Part shown: positions 38,192 to 48,539 of the stretch, piece after piece
Layout: each line of letters begins with the position of its first letter
Position numbering within the stretch: the first letter of the stretch is position 1
Assembly: GCF_003712105.1 (NCBI RefSeq)
Contig: NZ_RHLG01000002.1
Location: forward strand, 1-64,000
DNA: 64,000 bases
From: Winogradskyella sp.
Lineage (GTDB): Bacteria; Bacteroidota; Bacteroidia; Flavobacteriales; Flavobacteriaceae
Direction: 5' to 3'
Position numbers and translations under genes: made by a program
Notes under the pieces: model-generated
What the model was told of the DNA's origin: nothing
The model's database searches: none
Seen by the model: the letters and a program-made list of their open reading frames with translations, nothing else

Positions 38192-41100
38192 TCACTCAAA
38201 TAATACAAAAGCAGCCCATTTTTCTGGGTTGTTTTTGTATGTATTAGACATGGTTAATTGGGTGTTTCTAAAGGCTTCTCTGATGTCTTGCCCATTAGAC
38301 CAATTAGTATAAAAATGTACCATAAATTCAGAAGTTTCCTTGTCTGGTACTTCCCAAAGGCTCATGATAATAACATCTACACCAGCCATTTTAAATGCAC
38401 GCTGTAAGCCATACACACCTTCACTACCATCAATATCACCTAAAGCGGTTTCACAAGCAGATAAAACAACTAATTCCGTGTTTCTTAAATCTAGATGCGA
38501 AATTTCATCCGCGGTTAATACACCATCAACGCCAGATGTTAAAGCCTTCATACCTTCATTTGCGTTGCTGAGCAAAATACCAGTGCGTTTCAGTGGATTT
38601 TGAGCAACAGTAAAATGCTTACCAAACTTTGAAGTACTGTTTCCAATTTCGTTATAAAATCCATGCGTAGCTATATGAAGTATTGAAGGTGATTTACCAG
38701 ATAGACTCCAAAAGAATTCTTCAGTTGCGTTTTTACCTGAATAGATTTTAGCGGCTGGAATTATTTCTTTGATTTTGTTTACTTCTTTCAGTGTGCCCGG
38801 TAAAAAACTGTAGCCTTTATTATCATCGTTGTCTTGGGAACCATTATAATCAATACCTCCAAAACAGAGCATACTATTAAAGTCGAATAATTTTTCTTGC
38901 TTATCAATTAGTGAATTCATATTTGATATTTGATGAAGTGTATATTTATTAATAAGCATTTCACCATCTGAATCTTGTAAGGTAGCTAGAGGTATTTTGT
39001 TTAAAAGACCATCGAATGAGAAGTATATTGTGTCTGAATTTGATATGACATCTTTTATTGGTTTCCACAAAAACTCATATAGGTGTTTACCTCCAATTGA
39101 AGTGCTATTGCCTGAAGAGCCGCGAATATCGTATGACAGATTTTGAACCGTACTCAATTTGGTTAATTCTTCGAGTCGACTTTCAGGACCTAGATAAACG
39201 ATATTCGGATTAGATTTTTTTTCTGAATATACATATGCTATGTATACATTTTCATTCTCAAAGTTTTTAACTCTTGTATAGTCTATGTAGACACTATTGG
39301 AGTTGAGATTGATAGATTTGTAATCGGGTACAACTATTAGATTTTCACCAAAAGTTTTAAAATAGAAATCGATTAGCGCAGCATAACCTTCCTGAATTCT
39401 GCTTTCAACACTGTTAATATTAATTTTAGACTCATTGATTATTTTCTTTTGTTCATCTTCCCAATCAACACGCTCTGCAAAGTCTATTAATTGCTTACGA
39501 TATTCAAATATTGAAGAGTATTTAAGTAAAATATTATTTAACCCTAAAATCTTTTTATCTAGCTCTTTATCATTAAGACTCCATAGCTTCTCAAAAATAG
39601 AGTTCATGGTATTCAGCCTAAGGTTTTTAACGGTGGATGCAGCGCGTATTGCTTTTTGGTTTAGTTCTGCATCAGATTGATTTAAAACATAATTTAAATA
39701 CTGTATCTGACCAAGTAAATCAAAAGCGTCATTTTGGAGTTTATAATCTTTACTAGAAGTAGCCTTATAGCGAATTTCGTTTTCGAGTTCTTTTAAATAA
39801 TAGGTATATGCTTTTGAGTAATATTGTACAGCAGTCTCATAACTTTCTTCTTGTGCTAATAACTGAGCGTACTCTGACACAACATAGCAATAGTCACTTT
39901 TATCCTCTTCATTTTCAAGTTCTTTTAAAGACTTTTCTAAATTTTCTTTACGATTATTTCCTTCAGAATCTTGTAATTCTTGGATGTAAAGTTCTACATT
40001 TTTGTATTCCTTTGTATCCGTTAAGTTTTCTTCTTCTAATTCTGTTTTGTAAGCATTTAATAATGCAAATCCTTCATCTGACTTACCAAGTATTATTAGC
40101 GTTAAAGATTTTACTGATATTACAGATTCTTTGTCGAGTAAATTAGTTGAATTGGAGTTAAAATAATCTAATGCTAAGTCTGCATAGCGTATGGCTTGTT
40201 CATGGTTTTTAGAGTTCATGTGTATCCAAGCAATAGTAGCATTTAAATAACCATATTCTTTTGGTAACGCATTTATAGTTTCTTGATTCTTGAGAAGTAA
40301 GTTTATATTTTTATCTACATCATTATTATCTATATAAAAGTTAGATAATAAGATGAAAAAATCCACATATTCTGATTTATATAAGTCTAAGGATTGGCAA
40401 TATTCTATAGCCGAAATTAAATGGTTTTTATAAATGTTTGTTTTTGTTTTATCATCTTTGATAAGAGACACATAATCGACTAGTACTTTTAAATAATCTT
40501 CATTTACTAATTTTAATGACTCATAAGCCTCAATCTCTTTTTCAAAAACTCTTTGTTTAGCGTTTTTTAGCTCTCTTTCATTTAAGAGGCTTAGGTAGTT
40601 ATTTCTTGTTACAATATAATCTGGGATACCAACGCTTTTATTAATTAAATAATAATTTATGGCATTTTCACCATACAGTTTAGCAAGTTTTAAATTATTA
40701 ATAGAATAATTGTAACCCATGAGTTCGTTATACATCCAAGCGGTTCTTAAGCTAAAATCACCATACTTAGCTGTATATAACTCAATTAATGTGTCTGAGT
40801 AGCTATTAACTCTAGCATTGTCTCTCAACTCATAGCTTGCAAGAAAAGCCTGCTCTAATAGTTTTTCTTTTTGTGCGGAGTTATTATCTATTGAAATTGC
40901 TTTTTCATAAGCAGACAGCGCTGATTCATAGTCTTTATTATTGAAATAAATATTACCATATAGAATAGCTGTATTGTGATATTCTGATTTAAAATGACTT
41001 AAATTGTTAGTTTCTATAGTTTCCCATTTTTCAAAAAAGTAAAGTGCGTTTTCATAATAATGATTTATAGATTCTATCAACGCTAAATCTTTGTAAATTC

Positions 41101-41536
41101 TATAGTCGGTATATACTTCATTTTCATTAGTAGCTAGATTAAAAATAGTCGCATAATACTTCGATAGTAGTGATTCTTCTGCATTGGTGTTATCCGAAAA
41201 TTTTTGTTTTAATTCTTCTCTTAGAATAGCATTGTCTTGATAGACATCATTGACATATTCTAAGAACATTGTGTCTATATTTTTACCAGAATTACTTTTG
41301 AGTAATTTGGAAGAATTTTCCAGTCTATCTACCGTTATTATTACACTTGGATTGTTGTTTGTGGATAATTCAAATGCTTTATTGTATTGGTCAATTGCAG
41401 AGACGTAATTTTTTGCATTGTGTAAGCTATCACCAATTTTAATAATGTCTTTCCATTGCTTATAATTATTACCCTCTTGGCACCAACTTAAAGCAAAGTT
41501 GAGTAATAGAATAGTTGCGAAAATAGAGTTCTTCAT
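38192..41536 (-). CDS. Secreted TPR-CHAT protease
   Basis: This 1114-residue protein has a signal peptide (IFATILLLNFALSWCQ), a long TPR region (about 25-640, e.g. YVSAIDQYNKAFEL, YESALSAYEKAISID, YETAVQYYSKAY), and a C-terminal CHAT domain of the caspase superfamily (about 770-1114) with the catalytic His in LHIATHGFY (His958) and the Cys in VVLSACETALGD (Cys1028). The motif IRGSSGNS (Arg805) lies in a loop just before the LYEFLWKPI helix of the CHAT domain. CHAT proteases with TPRs include Csx29 and HetF-like enzymes. The last about 105 residues nearly equal those of the next upstream gene (41547-45413), a recent duplication or conversion. Confidence 0.9.
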   Translation of the reverse strand: MKNSIFATILLLNFALSWCQEGNNYKQWKDIIKIGDSLHNAKNYVSAIDQYNKAFELSTNNNPSVIITVDRLENSSKLLKSNSGKNIDTMFLEYVNDVYQDNAILREELKQKFSDNTNAEESLLSKYYATIFNLATNENEVYTDYRIYKDLALIESINHYYENALYFFEKWETIETNNLSHFKSEYHNTAILYGNIYFNNKDYESALSAYEKAISIDNNSAQKEKLLEQAFLASYELRDNARVNSYSDTLIELYTAKYGDFSLRTAWMYNELMGYNYSINNLKLAKLYGENAINYYLINKSVGIPDYIVTRNNYLSLLNERELKNAKQRVFEKEIEAYESLKLVNEDYLKVLVDYVSLIKDDKTKTNIYKNHLISAIEYCQSLDLYKSEYVDFFILLSNFYIDNNDVDKNINLLLKNQETINALPKEYGYLNATIAWIHMNSKNHEQAIRYADLALDYFNSNSTNLLDKESVISVKSLTLIILGKSDEGFALLNAYKTELEEENLTDTKEYKNVELYIQELQDSEGNNRKENLEKSLKELENEEDKSDYCYVVSEYAQLLAQEESYETAVQYYSKAYTYYLKELENEIRYKATSSKDYKLQNDAFDLLGQIQYLNYVLNQSDAELNQKAIRAASTVKNLRLNTMNSIFEKLWSLNDKELDKKILGLNNILLKYSSIFEYRKQLIDFAERVDWEDEQKKIINESKININSVESRIQEGYAALIDFYFKTFGENLIVVPDYKSINLNSNSVYIDYTRVKNFENENVYIAYVYSEKKSNPNIVYLGPESRLEELTKLSTVQNLSYDIRGSSGNSTSIGGKHLYEFLWKPIKDVISNSDTIYFSFDGLLNKIPLATLQDSDGEMLINKYTLHQISNMNSLIDKQEKLFDFNSMLCFGGIDYNGSQDNDDNKGYSFLPGTLKEVNKIKEIIPAAKIYSGKNATEEFFWSLSGKSPSILHIATHGFYNEIGNSTSKFGKHFTVAQNPLKRTGILLSNANEGMKALTSGVDGVLTADEISHLDLRNTELVVLSACETALGDIDGSEGVYGLQRAFKMAGVDVIIMSLWEVPDKETSEFMVHFYTNWSNGQDIREAFRNTQLTMSNTYKNNPEKWAAFVLFE

Positions 41537-41546
41537 TATTTAATAT

Positions 41547-44500
41547 TCACTCAAACAACACAAAAGCAGCCCATTTTTCTGGGTTATTTTTGTATGTATT
41601 AGACATCGTTAATTGGGTGTTTCTAAAAGCGGTTCTAATGTCTTGTCCGCCTAACCAATTACTGTAAAAGGCTTTCATAAACTCGGCTGTTTCGGTATCT
41701 GGTACTTCCCAAAGGCTCATGATAATAACATCTACACCAGCCATTTTAAACGCGCGTTGCAAACCATATACACCTTCACTACCATCGATATCTCCAAGTC
41801 CAGTTTCGCAAGCAGAAAGCACTACTAAATCTGTATTAGATAAGTCCAGATTAGAGATTTCTAAAGCGGTAAGGATACCGTCATCTTCACTATTAGGATT
41901 TTCGCCTTTTGTCCATGCCTCATTTGCACCAGCAAAAATTAAGCCTGAGCGCAACAATGGGTCTTCTGAAACTTTATAAGCATTTTGATTATTAGTAGCT
42001 AATGTTGATGATTCTGCTGTTTTAGGATTTTCAAAAAAGAAACCATGAGTTGCAATATGGATAGTACTTGGGCTATTTCCACTTAGGTTTTTAAAGGCAG
42101 TTTCAGTTGCCTTTTTTGAGGTCAAAGTAGTACTGGTTTTATTACTGTTTTTAAATAAGCCTTCAATACTTGTAATTTCTTTTAGGGTTCCAGGTAAATA
42201 ATTCCATTTGCTATCCATACTTCGCGTACCTGAAACAGATTTAAGCATTGATAAATTTGGAGTATCATTTGAAGTAACTGAATTCCCCGATTCGGTATAA
42301 TCATAGTTAACACCACCAATAAATAAGGTGTTATCATTATTTGGTTTACCAGTTGTCTCAGTAAGGCTATAAGTGCTACTGAGCTGAATCAAATTATACT
42401 GACTTGCCAAAATAGGCTTCTCTTCGGTGTCTAAAGCTGCAAACGGTATTTGGTTTAACAATCCTGTAGGAGAGAAGTATACAGTTTCTATACCATCCAA
42501 ATAAGGTTCAATTGGTGACCAAATTAACTCATATAATTCTTCAGTATCTGTTGTTGTATTGCCTTGAGAACCTCTTGTTTTGTAGAGCGTATTTGGTGTT
42601 TGGTTTTTTAAAAGTTGCTTGAGTTCTTCCTCACCAGATAATCCAATGACTTTTGGCTTTTCCCAATCCTTATGAATAATATAAGCCGCGTATTTAATCT
42701 CCTCAGTTAAAAGATTATCAACTCTTATTTTATATGTGTCAAATTCAACAGCAACTTCTCTTTCTTTAAGATTTGATTTAATTGTTTTCCAGTCTTTATC
42801 AAAGTTTAGGTTACTATTTGTGAACTTTTCACTGTAAATTTTAACTAGCTCAACCTCAAGATTATTAATGGACTGCTTCAGTTCTTTTGTTAAGCTGTTA
42901 TTCTTTGAGTTATTTATAGAAGTTGTTTTAGTGAGTTTATTATTAAGTAATCTGTATTGACTGATCTTACTATTTGTTTCAGGTTCATTTAATTTTGAAA
43001 GTTCTGCAAAAAGATCTTTTGTGCTGTTAAGCAACAGTCCTTTCAATAGGTAATGATTGTTTAAGCTTATATCAAAAAGAGAATCATTCGCAAATTTAGG
43101 GTTTAGACTAAAATTATTAAACCATTGATTTGAGATACTAAAATTATTTATAAATGCTCTTTTTTCAGACTCACTTCTATAGGTAAATACATCTTTAAGT
43201 TGTTTAAGTACGCTTTCATTAAACTGTTGATATATTAAGACTGCTTTTTTGTTATTCCCCAATATTTCATTACATAATGCATAATTGAACAAGAAATTAC
43301 TGTAAGCATCACTATTGCCACCTATAGTTTCTAGCAGAGGTTTTTCTATTTCTTCATATATTATCAATGCTTCCTCATATTTTTGATCACTTAAATATGC
43401 ATTAGCCATTTGGAGTTTTGCCGTATTATATGGAAAGCTTTCTTTTCCGAAATTAACTTCAAAATTTTGTAATACAATGTCAAGGTATTTATAAGCTTCA
43501 TCATACTTTTTAATTGCGACAAAAACTTCAACATAATTAGTGAGTAGTTGTCCGTATGCTTTATGTCCATTTTTTAGACTTGCTTGAAACGATTTAAATG
43601 CAATGTCATAACATTCAAGGGCTTTCTCATATTCAAAATTATTATGATATACTAAACCTAGATTTTGAGCAATAGTGCCATACTCCATATGTGTTTCTCC
43701 GACTGATTCTTTTAGAACGTCTAAGCCTTTTTTAGTGAATTCCAAAGCTTCTTGATTTTGACCTAATCCTTGTAAAACTAGACCTTTACCGGCTAAAGCT
43801 ACCCCTAATCCCAGTGTAGGCTGTGATGTTCTATTTTTGTATATTCCTATTGCTTCTTCGTATGCCTCTAAAGCCTTCTTTCTTTGTCTTGTTGTTATAT
43901 AAAATCTACCAAGGTTAGCAAGTTGAGTTGCATAAAGTTGCCAGTTGGTTGTAGCATCTTTTTCAAAGATCTTAAGGGCTTGATTGAAGTACTTTTCTGC
44001 TCCGAAATAATCTCCAATTTCAGTTAGTACATTACCATAATTCATTTGAGCTAAAGCATATTCCGAACTATTTATTCCGAACATTTTTTCGTTTTCAACC
44101 AATACAGTTTGTTGAATATCTTTTGCTTTACCAAATGCACCAAGACTTAAATGTACAAGAGCTAAGTTGTTTTTTAAATTAAGGAGATTGTTAATATTGA
44201 ATAGATTCTCCTCAAGTTTTTCGATAATACTGATACTTTTAAGATAGTTATCGAGGGCATTTTTATAATCACCAGTGTTATAATAATAAAGACCGATTGA
44301 ATTGAGTGTTAGCGCATAATCTATACTCTCAGTATTATTCATGTCCTCATAGCTAGCTTTGGATTTTTTAAAGTGATTAATCGCATTTTTGTAATCTTCT
44401 ACACTCATGTAGTAATTTGCTAAATCATTTTCATGTCTAGCTTGCACCTCATAATCAATTTTCGAAAAATTTTGTAGCTTTTGTGATACGTCTTTTAAAA

Positions 44501-45413
44501 TGGCTAAACCTTCGTTGTACTTTCCTTTTTTTTCTAAGGAAATGGCGTAATTGTTTGCTAAAACTTGATACAAAACGAAATGGTCTGCAGTTTGATATTT
44601 TTTAAGCTCTAAAATAGCTGGCGTTAGTTTTATAACCTTATCAAAATTATTAAGATGATATTCTGATATTACAATTTGAGCTTTCATCAAGTCAAGATCT
44701 ACATCCTCGTCATTATCTAATAGTGATTTTAATTGCTCTGCTTTGTCAAGGTATTTTTTAGCATTTTTAAAGTTTTTCTGATTGTAAAAATCGTAGCCTA
44801 AATAGTAGCATGAATACGCGTAGAAATTACTACTTGTATCATTTAATTTTTTAAGTAAAGTCTCTACTTCAATGAGGTGCTTTATAAAATTATCCTTATC
44901 TCCTAAGTGCTTATAGTTAAAAGCTAAAACAAATAAATTTTGAGCATAAATTAAATGTTCCTTACCATAGCTTTCTTCAAGACTATTAACTAAATCAATT
45001 CTATAGTTTAAGGCTATTTGTAGATCTATATTTGAATAAGCGTATCCTAAATCTTCCCATATGGCTTCTCTATAAGTGTATTTTAATTTTTCATTGTTGT
45101 TTACTAGACCTAATACTTGTTCTAGCAGTGCCGCGCTAGTTTTATAATCTTCAGTTTTGAAATAACTCATCGCGAGGTTGTAGTAGTTTTCTACAGGGTA
45201 AGTTATTGTAGTGTCATCAGTTGAAAAATCAATTAACTCAATATATTTCAGAGCCTCTTGAAAGTGAGGAATAGCAGATGTATAGTCATTAGCATTGTAA
45301 AAGCCCATGCCTTTATTATAGCTTTCTAGCCAATAATCATACGCATTTTTCTCTTGAGTTATGGCGACAAACCAAGAGGTTGTAAATACAATACAAACAA
45401 ATAACTTTTTCAT
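41547..45413 (-). CDS. Secreted TPR-CHAT protease, larger paralogue
   Basis: The start chosen is ATG at 45411-45413 (1288 residues), which gives a proper signal peptide (MKKLFVCIVFTTSWFVAITQ); the longer frame adds 16 residues without one. About 15 TPRs occupy residues about 20-740 (e.g. YKNALDNYLKSISIIEKL, FGAEKYFNQALKIFEKD, YEKALECYDIAFKSF). The CHAT domain (about 900-1288) has the catalytic His in IHIATHGFF (His1123) and the Cys in VVLSACETGLGD (Cys1202). The motif TRGSQGNT (Arg947) is in the same pre-LYELIW loop as in the paralogue. It is separated from the short CHAT gene upstream by 11 bp. Confidence 0.9.
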   Translation of the reverse strand: MKKLFVCIVFTTSWFVAITQEKNAYDYWLESYNKGMGFYNANDYTSAIPHFQEALKYIELIDFSTDDTTITYPVENYYNLAMSYFKTEDYKTSAALLEQVLGLVNNNEKLKYTYREAIWEDLGYAYSNIDLQIALNYRIDLVNSLEESYGKEHLIYAQNLFVLAFNYKHLGDKDNFIKHLIEVETLLKKLNDTSSNFYAYSCYYLGYDFYNQKNFKNAKKYLDKAEQLKSLLDNDEDVDLDLMKAQIVISEYHLNNFDKVIKLTPAILELKKYQTADHFVLYQVLANNYAISLEKKGKYNEGLAILKDVSQKLQNFSKIDYEVQARHENDLANYYMSVEDYKNAINHFKKSKASYEDMNNTESIDYALTLNSIGLYYYNTGDYKNALDNYLKSISIIEKLEENLFNINNLLNLKNNLALVHLSLGAFGKAKDIQQTVLVENEKMFGINSSEYALAQMNYGNVLTEIGDYFGAEKYFNQALKIFEKDATTNWQLYATQLANLGRFYITTRQRKKALEAYEEAIGIYKNRTSQPTLGLGVALAGKGLVLQGLGQNQEALEFTKKGLDVLKESVGETHMEYGTIAQNLGLVYHNNFEYEKALECYDIAFKSFQASLKNGHKAYGQLLTNYVEVFVAIKKYDEAYKYLDIVLQNFEVNFGKESFPYNTAKLQMANAYLSDQKYEEALIIYEEIEKPLLETIGGNSDAYSNFLFNYALCNEILGNNKKAVLIYQQFNESVLKQLKDVFTYRSESEKRAFINNFSISNQWFNNFSLNPKFANDSLFDISLNNHYLLKGLLLNSTKDLFAELSKLNEPETNSKISQYRLLNNKLTKTTSINNSKNNSLTKELKQSINNLEVELVKIYSEKFTNSNLNFDKDWKTIKSNLKEREVAVEFDTYKIRVDNLLTEEIKYAAYIIHKDWEKPKVIGLSGEEELKQLLKNQTPNTLYKTRGSQGNTTTDTEELYELIWSPIEPYLDGIETVYFSPTGLLNQIPFAALDTEEKPILASQYNLIQLSSTYSLTETTGKPNNDNTLFIGGVNYDYTESGNSVTSNDTPNLSMLKSVSGTRSMDSKWNYLPGTLKEITSIEGLFKNSNKTSTTLTSKKATETAFKNLSGNSPSTIHIATHGFFFENPKTAESSTLATNNQNAYKVSEDPLLRSGLIFAGANEAWTKGENPNSEDDGILTALEISNLDLSNTDLVVLSACETGLGDIDGSEGVYGLQRAFKMAGVDVIIMSLWEVPDTETAEFMKAFYSNWLGGQDIRTAFRNTQLTMSNTYKNNPEKWAAFVLFE

Positions 45414-45424
45414 GAGTATTCGTT

Positions 45425-46774
45425 TTAATAGGGTACACCAAATATTGAGAACGCTGCCCAATATTTTGGGTCATCATTAACGTTGTTTTTATAATTCAAA
45501 ATGGCACGTCTTAGTGCTTCATGTGGCATAAGTTCTTTAGCGGTTTCTAATTCATTAAAGAAAAATTTCATCATGGTAGCAGTTTCGCTATCACTAATAT
45601 TCCATAAACTCATTAACACATGTTGTGCGCCTGCAATCTGAAATGCTCTTGCCAAGCCAATAATACCACCTTGATGCGACTTACCAAGACCTGTTTGGCA
45701 TGCACTCAATACAACGAGGTCTGCTTTTAGTTTACAAGTATGTCTTGTGTTCATGATTTCTCTCAATGAGAGATATGATGTTTCGGTATTATTATCTGCT
45801 AATACCAAAAAACTATGATCCATTGGTTGCTCGGAATTTGAGATACCGTGCGTTGCAAAATAGAGTAGGTCGTATTTACAGATACTATCTAATACATTTT
45901 CTTTTGTAGCTATCTTACCGCTTAATCTGTTGTATGCTTTTGGTTTAGATTTTTCTAAAACATAATTTACCTCTTGCTCAGCTCCTGGTAGGTCTGGAAA
46001 GTCCCATTTTAGGTTGTTAGGATATTCTGGGTTGGCCACAAATAATGCGTTGTCCCATTGGTAATTTACAAAGTTATTATCATCGTATCTATGCTCGTTC
46101 TTATCGCTTGAAAGCAGTAATTCGAATAAGTTTGGAGCGATTGAGTAGCTCATTTTATCAATGAGATATAGAGCTTCATCCGTAAATAAGTCCTTGATTT
46201 TAAAAGCACCAAAAGGTAAAGTTGCAATATTAAAAGTTGGTACAATGATAAGGTGATCAAATATGGATAACTCTAAACTATTTGGTAATAAGATTTCATT
46301 TAATATAGTGTATGACGCCTCTCCATCACTGGTATTACTATTGCCTTCTGCACCTCGTAATTTAGGTGCCCGATTTAAAAAGTTTGATGAAAATAAATAG
46401 TTGGCATTATTGACGTGGTTTTGTAAAAGGCTTGCATCAATTTGTACTTCATGCTCATTGTATTGCGCTTTGCCAAACCGTTTTGAAAACAAACTTATCT
46501 TTAAGGTGTTTTCATAGTAGGTATATACCAAAATCCCTACGTTTTTTAGGGTGTATTTTGCGAGTACTTTTTGTAGAAGTCTATCATCAAAATTATCTGT
46601 GGTTATCCAATCTTGTGGCGCGCCCCTGTAATCGTATAAAGCTCTAATATCTTTTTGGTGCTTTTTAATTAGGCTATCAATCTCAGGTGTATTAAAGAGG
46701 ACATCATTGTTTTGTGCAAGAACATTTAAATGACAACAAAAGATAATTGATATGGCTACTATTACAGACCTCAT
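45425..46774 (-). CDS. Short secreted CHAT protease without TPRs
   Basis: This 449-residue protein has a signal peptide (VAISIIFCCHLNVLAQ), a short alpha/beta N-terminal part (about 25-135), and a CHAT domain (about 150-449) with the catalytic His in LLYFATHGIS (His309) and the Cys in VVLSACQTGLGKS (Cys359), then IIGLARAFQIAGAQHVLMSLWNI. The motif LRGAEGNS (Arg140) precedes the ILNEILLPNSL helix, in the same position as in the long CHAT proteins. It may be the minimal active protease of the locus. Gap to the preceding gene is 9 bp. Confidence 0.9.
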   Translation of the reverse strand: MRSVIVAISIIFCCHLNVLAQNNDVLFNTPEIDSLIKKHQKDIRALYDYRGAPQDWITTDNFDDRLLQKVLAKYTLKNVGILVYTYYENTLKISLFSKRFGKAQYNEHEVQIDASLLQNHVNNANYLFSSNFLNRAPKLRGAEGNSNTSDGEASYTILNEILLPNSLELSIFDHLIIVPTFNIATLPFGAFKIKDLFTDEALYLIDKMSYSIAPNLFELLLSSDKNEHRYDDNNFVNYQWDNALFVANPEYPNNLKWDFPDLPGAEQEVNYVLEKSKPKAYNRLSGKIATKENVLDSICKYDLLYFATHGISNSEQPMDHSFLVLADNNTETSYLSLREIMNTRHTCKLKADLVVLSACQTGLGKSHQGGIIGLARAFQIAGAQHVLMSLWNISDSETATMMKFFFNELETAKELMPHEALRRAILNYKNNVNDDPKYWAAFSIFGVPY

Positions 46775-46783
46775 AACTTATTA

Positions 46784-48535
46784 TTAATTGACTGTTGGTA
46801 TTAGAAAGTCTCCTGTAACTTCATGTTTACCAAATTTTTTGAGTATAGGTAGAGTTGCATTACCTCTCACGTACGAAAAGATTTTACCAGGAGATATAAA
46901 TTTTTCTTCTTCTTCTAATGCTTTTATCAACTTATCTGCGAATGGTGAATGGTCACGGCTGTCATCCCAAAAATCTGGAACTTCATCTGCCCCAGAGGCC
47001 AGTATTACTCTAGAATGATAATTGTTCATGTCAGAAATAAACCTATCTATGCCATTATCAAACTTAGTATTGACATAATTTTCGGGTGCTAAGTTTTTTT
47101 CGTTTAGTTCCAAATTTCCTCCATAACAAATATCGAAAATTGAAAATACATGTTTTGAAGGTAAAGCATCAAGAATTTGCGTGACTCTGCCTAGTGATAA
47201 ATAACTTTTTAGTCGTGTGTCTTCATTTAAAGATTCACTATCCCTAAATACCAAATGCCCATAATTATATTCATCTTTATGTCCATGACCTGCAACAAAG
47301 AAAATCACTTTATCACTGGTATTTATTTTTTGTTTAAGTAAATCGAAGGTGTCTAAAAATTCATCTTGACTTTTATTATATACTTTGATAACTTCAAATC
47401 CATATTTTAGTTTTAAGATATTTGAAATACTTTCTGCATCATTAATTGGGTTCTTAAGATAAGACCAATCACTTTGGTTTTTGTTATACTCGTTTGTTGC
47501 TAAAACAAGGGCGTATTTTTTATTAGTGTTTTCATTATCTACGTTATTTTCTTTGTCTTGAGATATTCCATTGGAGCCACGAAATTTAGAATTATTACTT
47601 CTGGATGCCATTTTAAGTTGAATATCTCTGAAATCTTTTTCGTGATAAATTTTTGTGTAATCAGAATCTAATAATCCACAATAATCAAGAGATGTATTTA
47701 ATTTAAGTTCAAATTTTTTGTAATTGGTTATCATTTGGGTTATGTCATCTAATCTTAAAATGCTATGCATGAGTCGTCCATTACTAATGGTTTCAGTATT
47801 ACATTTTCCGCCCTCAAACCCTATACCTGTTGTGGTTAAAATAGTTCTCTCTCTTTCGGTTAATGCCATTATTCTTGGATTTGACTCAAACAAATTAAAC
47901 ATAAGGTTAAGACCAAATGCTTTGCCTGTTCCAGCTTCTGATATAACATATTGATTTTTGCATGGAATTTGTTCCATTAAAAGTGAGAGTTCTTTTAGTG
48001 AAAAAATGTGTTTAACAAATTCGGGCTTTTCTTCAAATTGTTCCGTTATTAACGGAAAGTTTGATTCTAAGTATGGGAATAAAAATGTGTTATTTTTTGA
48101 AGATTCAGCAGATATACCGCTGAAATTAAAAATAAAGGAGTCATTGGTTGTGGCTTTTGAAATTACGGTTTTAAATGCATTTCTGATGTTTGTTAGAGTT
48201 GCATCTTTGTCTAACAGGACGATAGGAATTATACTTTTTATTCTATACTTCTCACTCTTTTTTAGCTTTCTTAACGAATCTATTTTTTTCTCTGAAATTA
48301 ATTTTTTTACGAGAGCTTCATTTTTTTTATGGTCAGCTGTGAGCTTATTAGCAAATTCAGTCGCATCTTTTTTACAATACTGAAGATTAAAACCAAATGC
48401 CGTATTAATATCAATACCAACAGATATTACGTACAAATCTCCTGCAGCTATGGCTTTGTTTTTTGCACCAAAGTCCTCGGATGATGTAAATAAAAATGGG
48501 AGTAATAGTGTTAAAAGTAAGCTTTGTAGTTTCAT
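46784..48535 (-). CDS. Secreted tandem pseudocaspase-caspase protein
   Basis: This 583-residue protein has a signal peptide (LLLTLLLPFLFTSS) and two caspase-like domains. Domain 1 (about 30-265) keeps the fold motifs LYVISVGIDIN, DATEFANKL, VLLDKDATLTNIRNAF and FIFNFSG, but has Ile141 where the His of SGHG is expected and SEAGTG (Gly202) where DxCxSG is expected, so it should be inactive. Domain 2 (about 338-583) has YALVLATNEYN, His417 in FFVAGHGH and Cys470 in FDICYGGN. The motif FRGSNGIS (Arg319) lies in the polar linker between them. The dead domain may regulate or recruit. Gap to the upstream gene is 4 bp. Confidence 0.88.
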   Translation of the reverse strand: MKLQSLLLTLLLPFLFTSSEDFGAKNKAIAAGDLYVISVGIDINTAFGFNLQYCKKDATEFANKLTADHKKNEALVKKLISEKKIDSLRKLKKSEKYRIKSIIPIVLLDKDATLTNIRNAFKTVISKATTNDSFIFNFSGISAESSKNNTFLFPYLESNFPLITEQFEEKPEFVKHIFSLKELSLLMEQIPCKNQYVISEAGTGKAFGLNLMFNLFESNPRIMALTERERTILTTTGIGFEGGKCNTETISNGRLMHSILRLDDITQMITNYKKFELKLNTSLDYCGLLDSDYTKIYHEKDFRDIQLKMASRSNNSKFRGSNGISQDKENNVDNENTNKKYALVLATNEYNKNQSDWSYLKNPINDAESISNILKLKYGFEVIKVYNKSQDEFLDTFDLLKQKINTSDKVIFFVAGHGHKDEYNYGHLVFRDSESLNEDTRLKSYLSLGRVTQILDALPSKHVFSIFDICYGGNLELNEKNLAPENYVNTKFDNGIDRFISDMNNYHSRVILASGADEVPDFWDDSRDHSPFADKLIKALEEEEKFISPGKIFSYVRGNATLPILKKFGKHEVTGDFLIPTVN

Positions 48536-48539
48536 GGCC

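Noticed and set aside
45414..45461. Upstream start of the larger TPR-CHAT gene
   Set aside because: It would hide the signal peptide and overlap the preceding CHAT gene; all other proteins of the operon begin with a signal peptide.
47958..48383. 141-codon frame on the plus strand
   Set aside because: It is fully inside the pseudocaspase-caspase gene, whose motifs are clear on the minus strand; no recognisable protein features in the plus-strand version.
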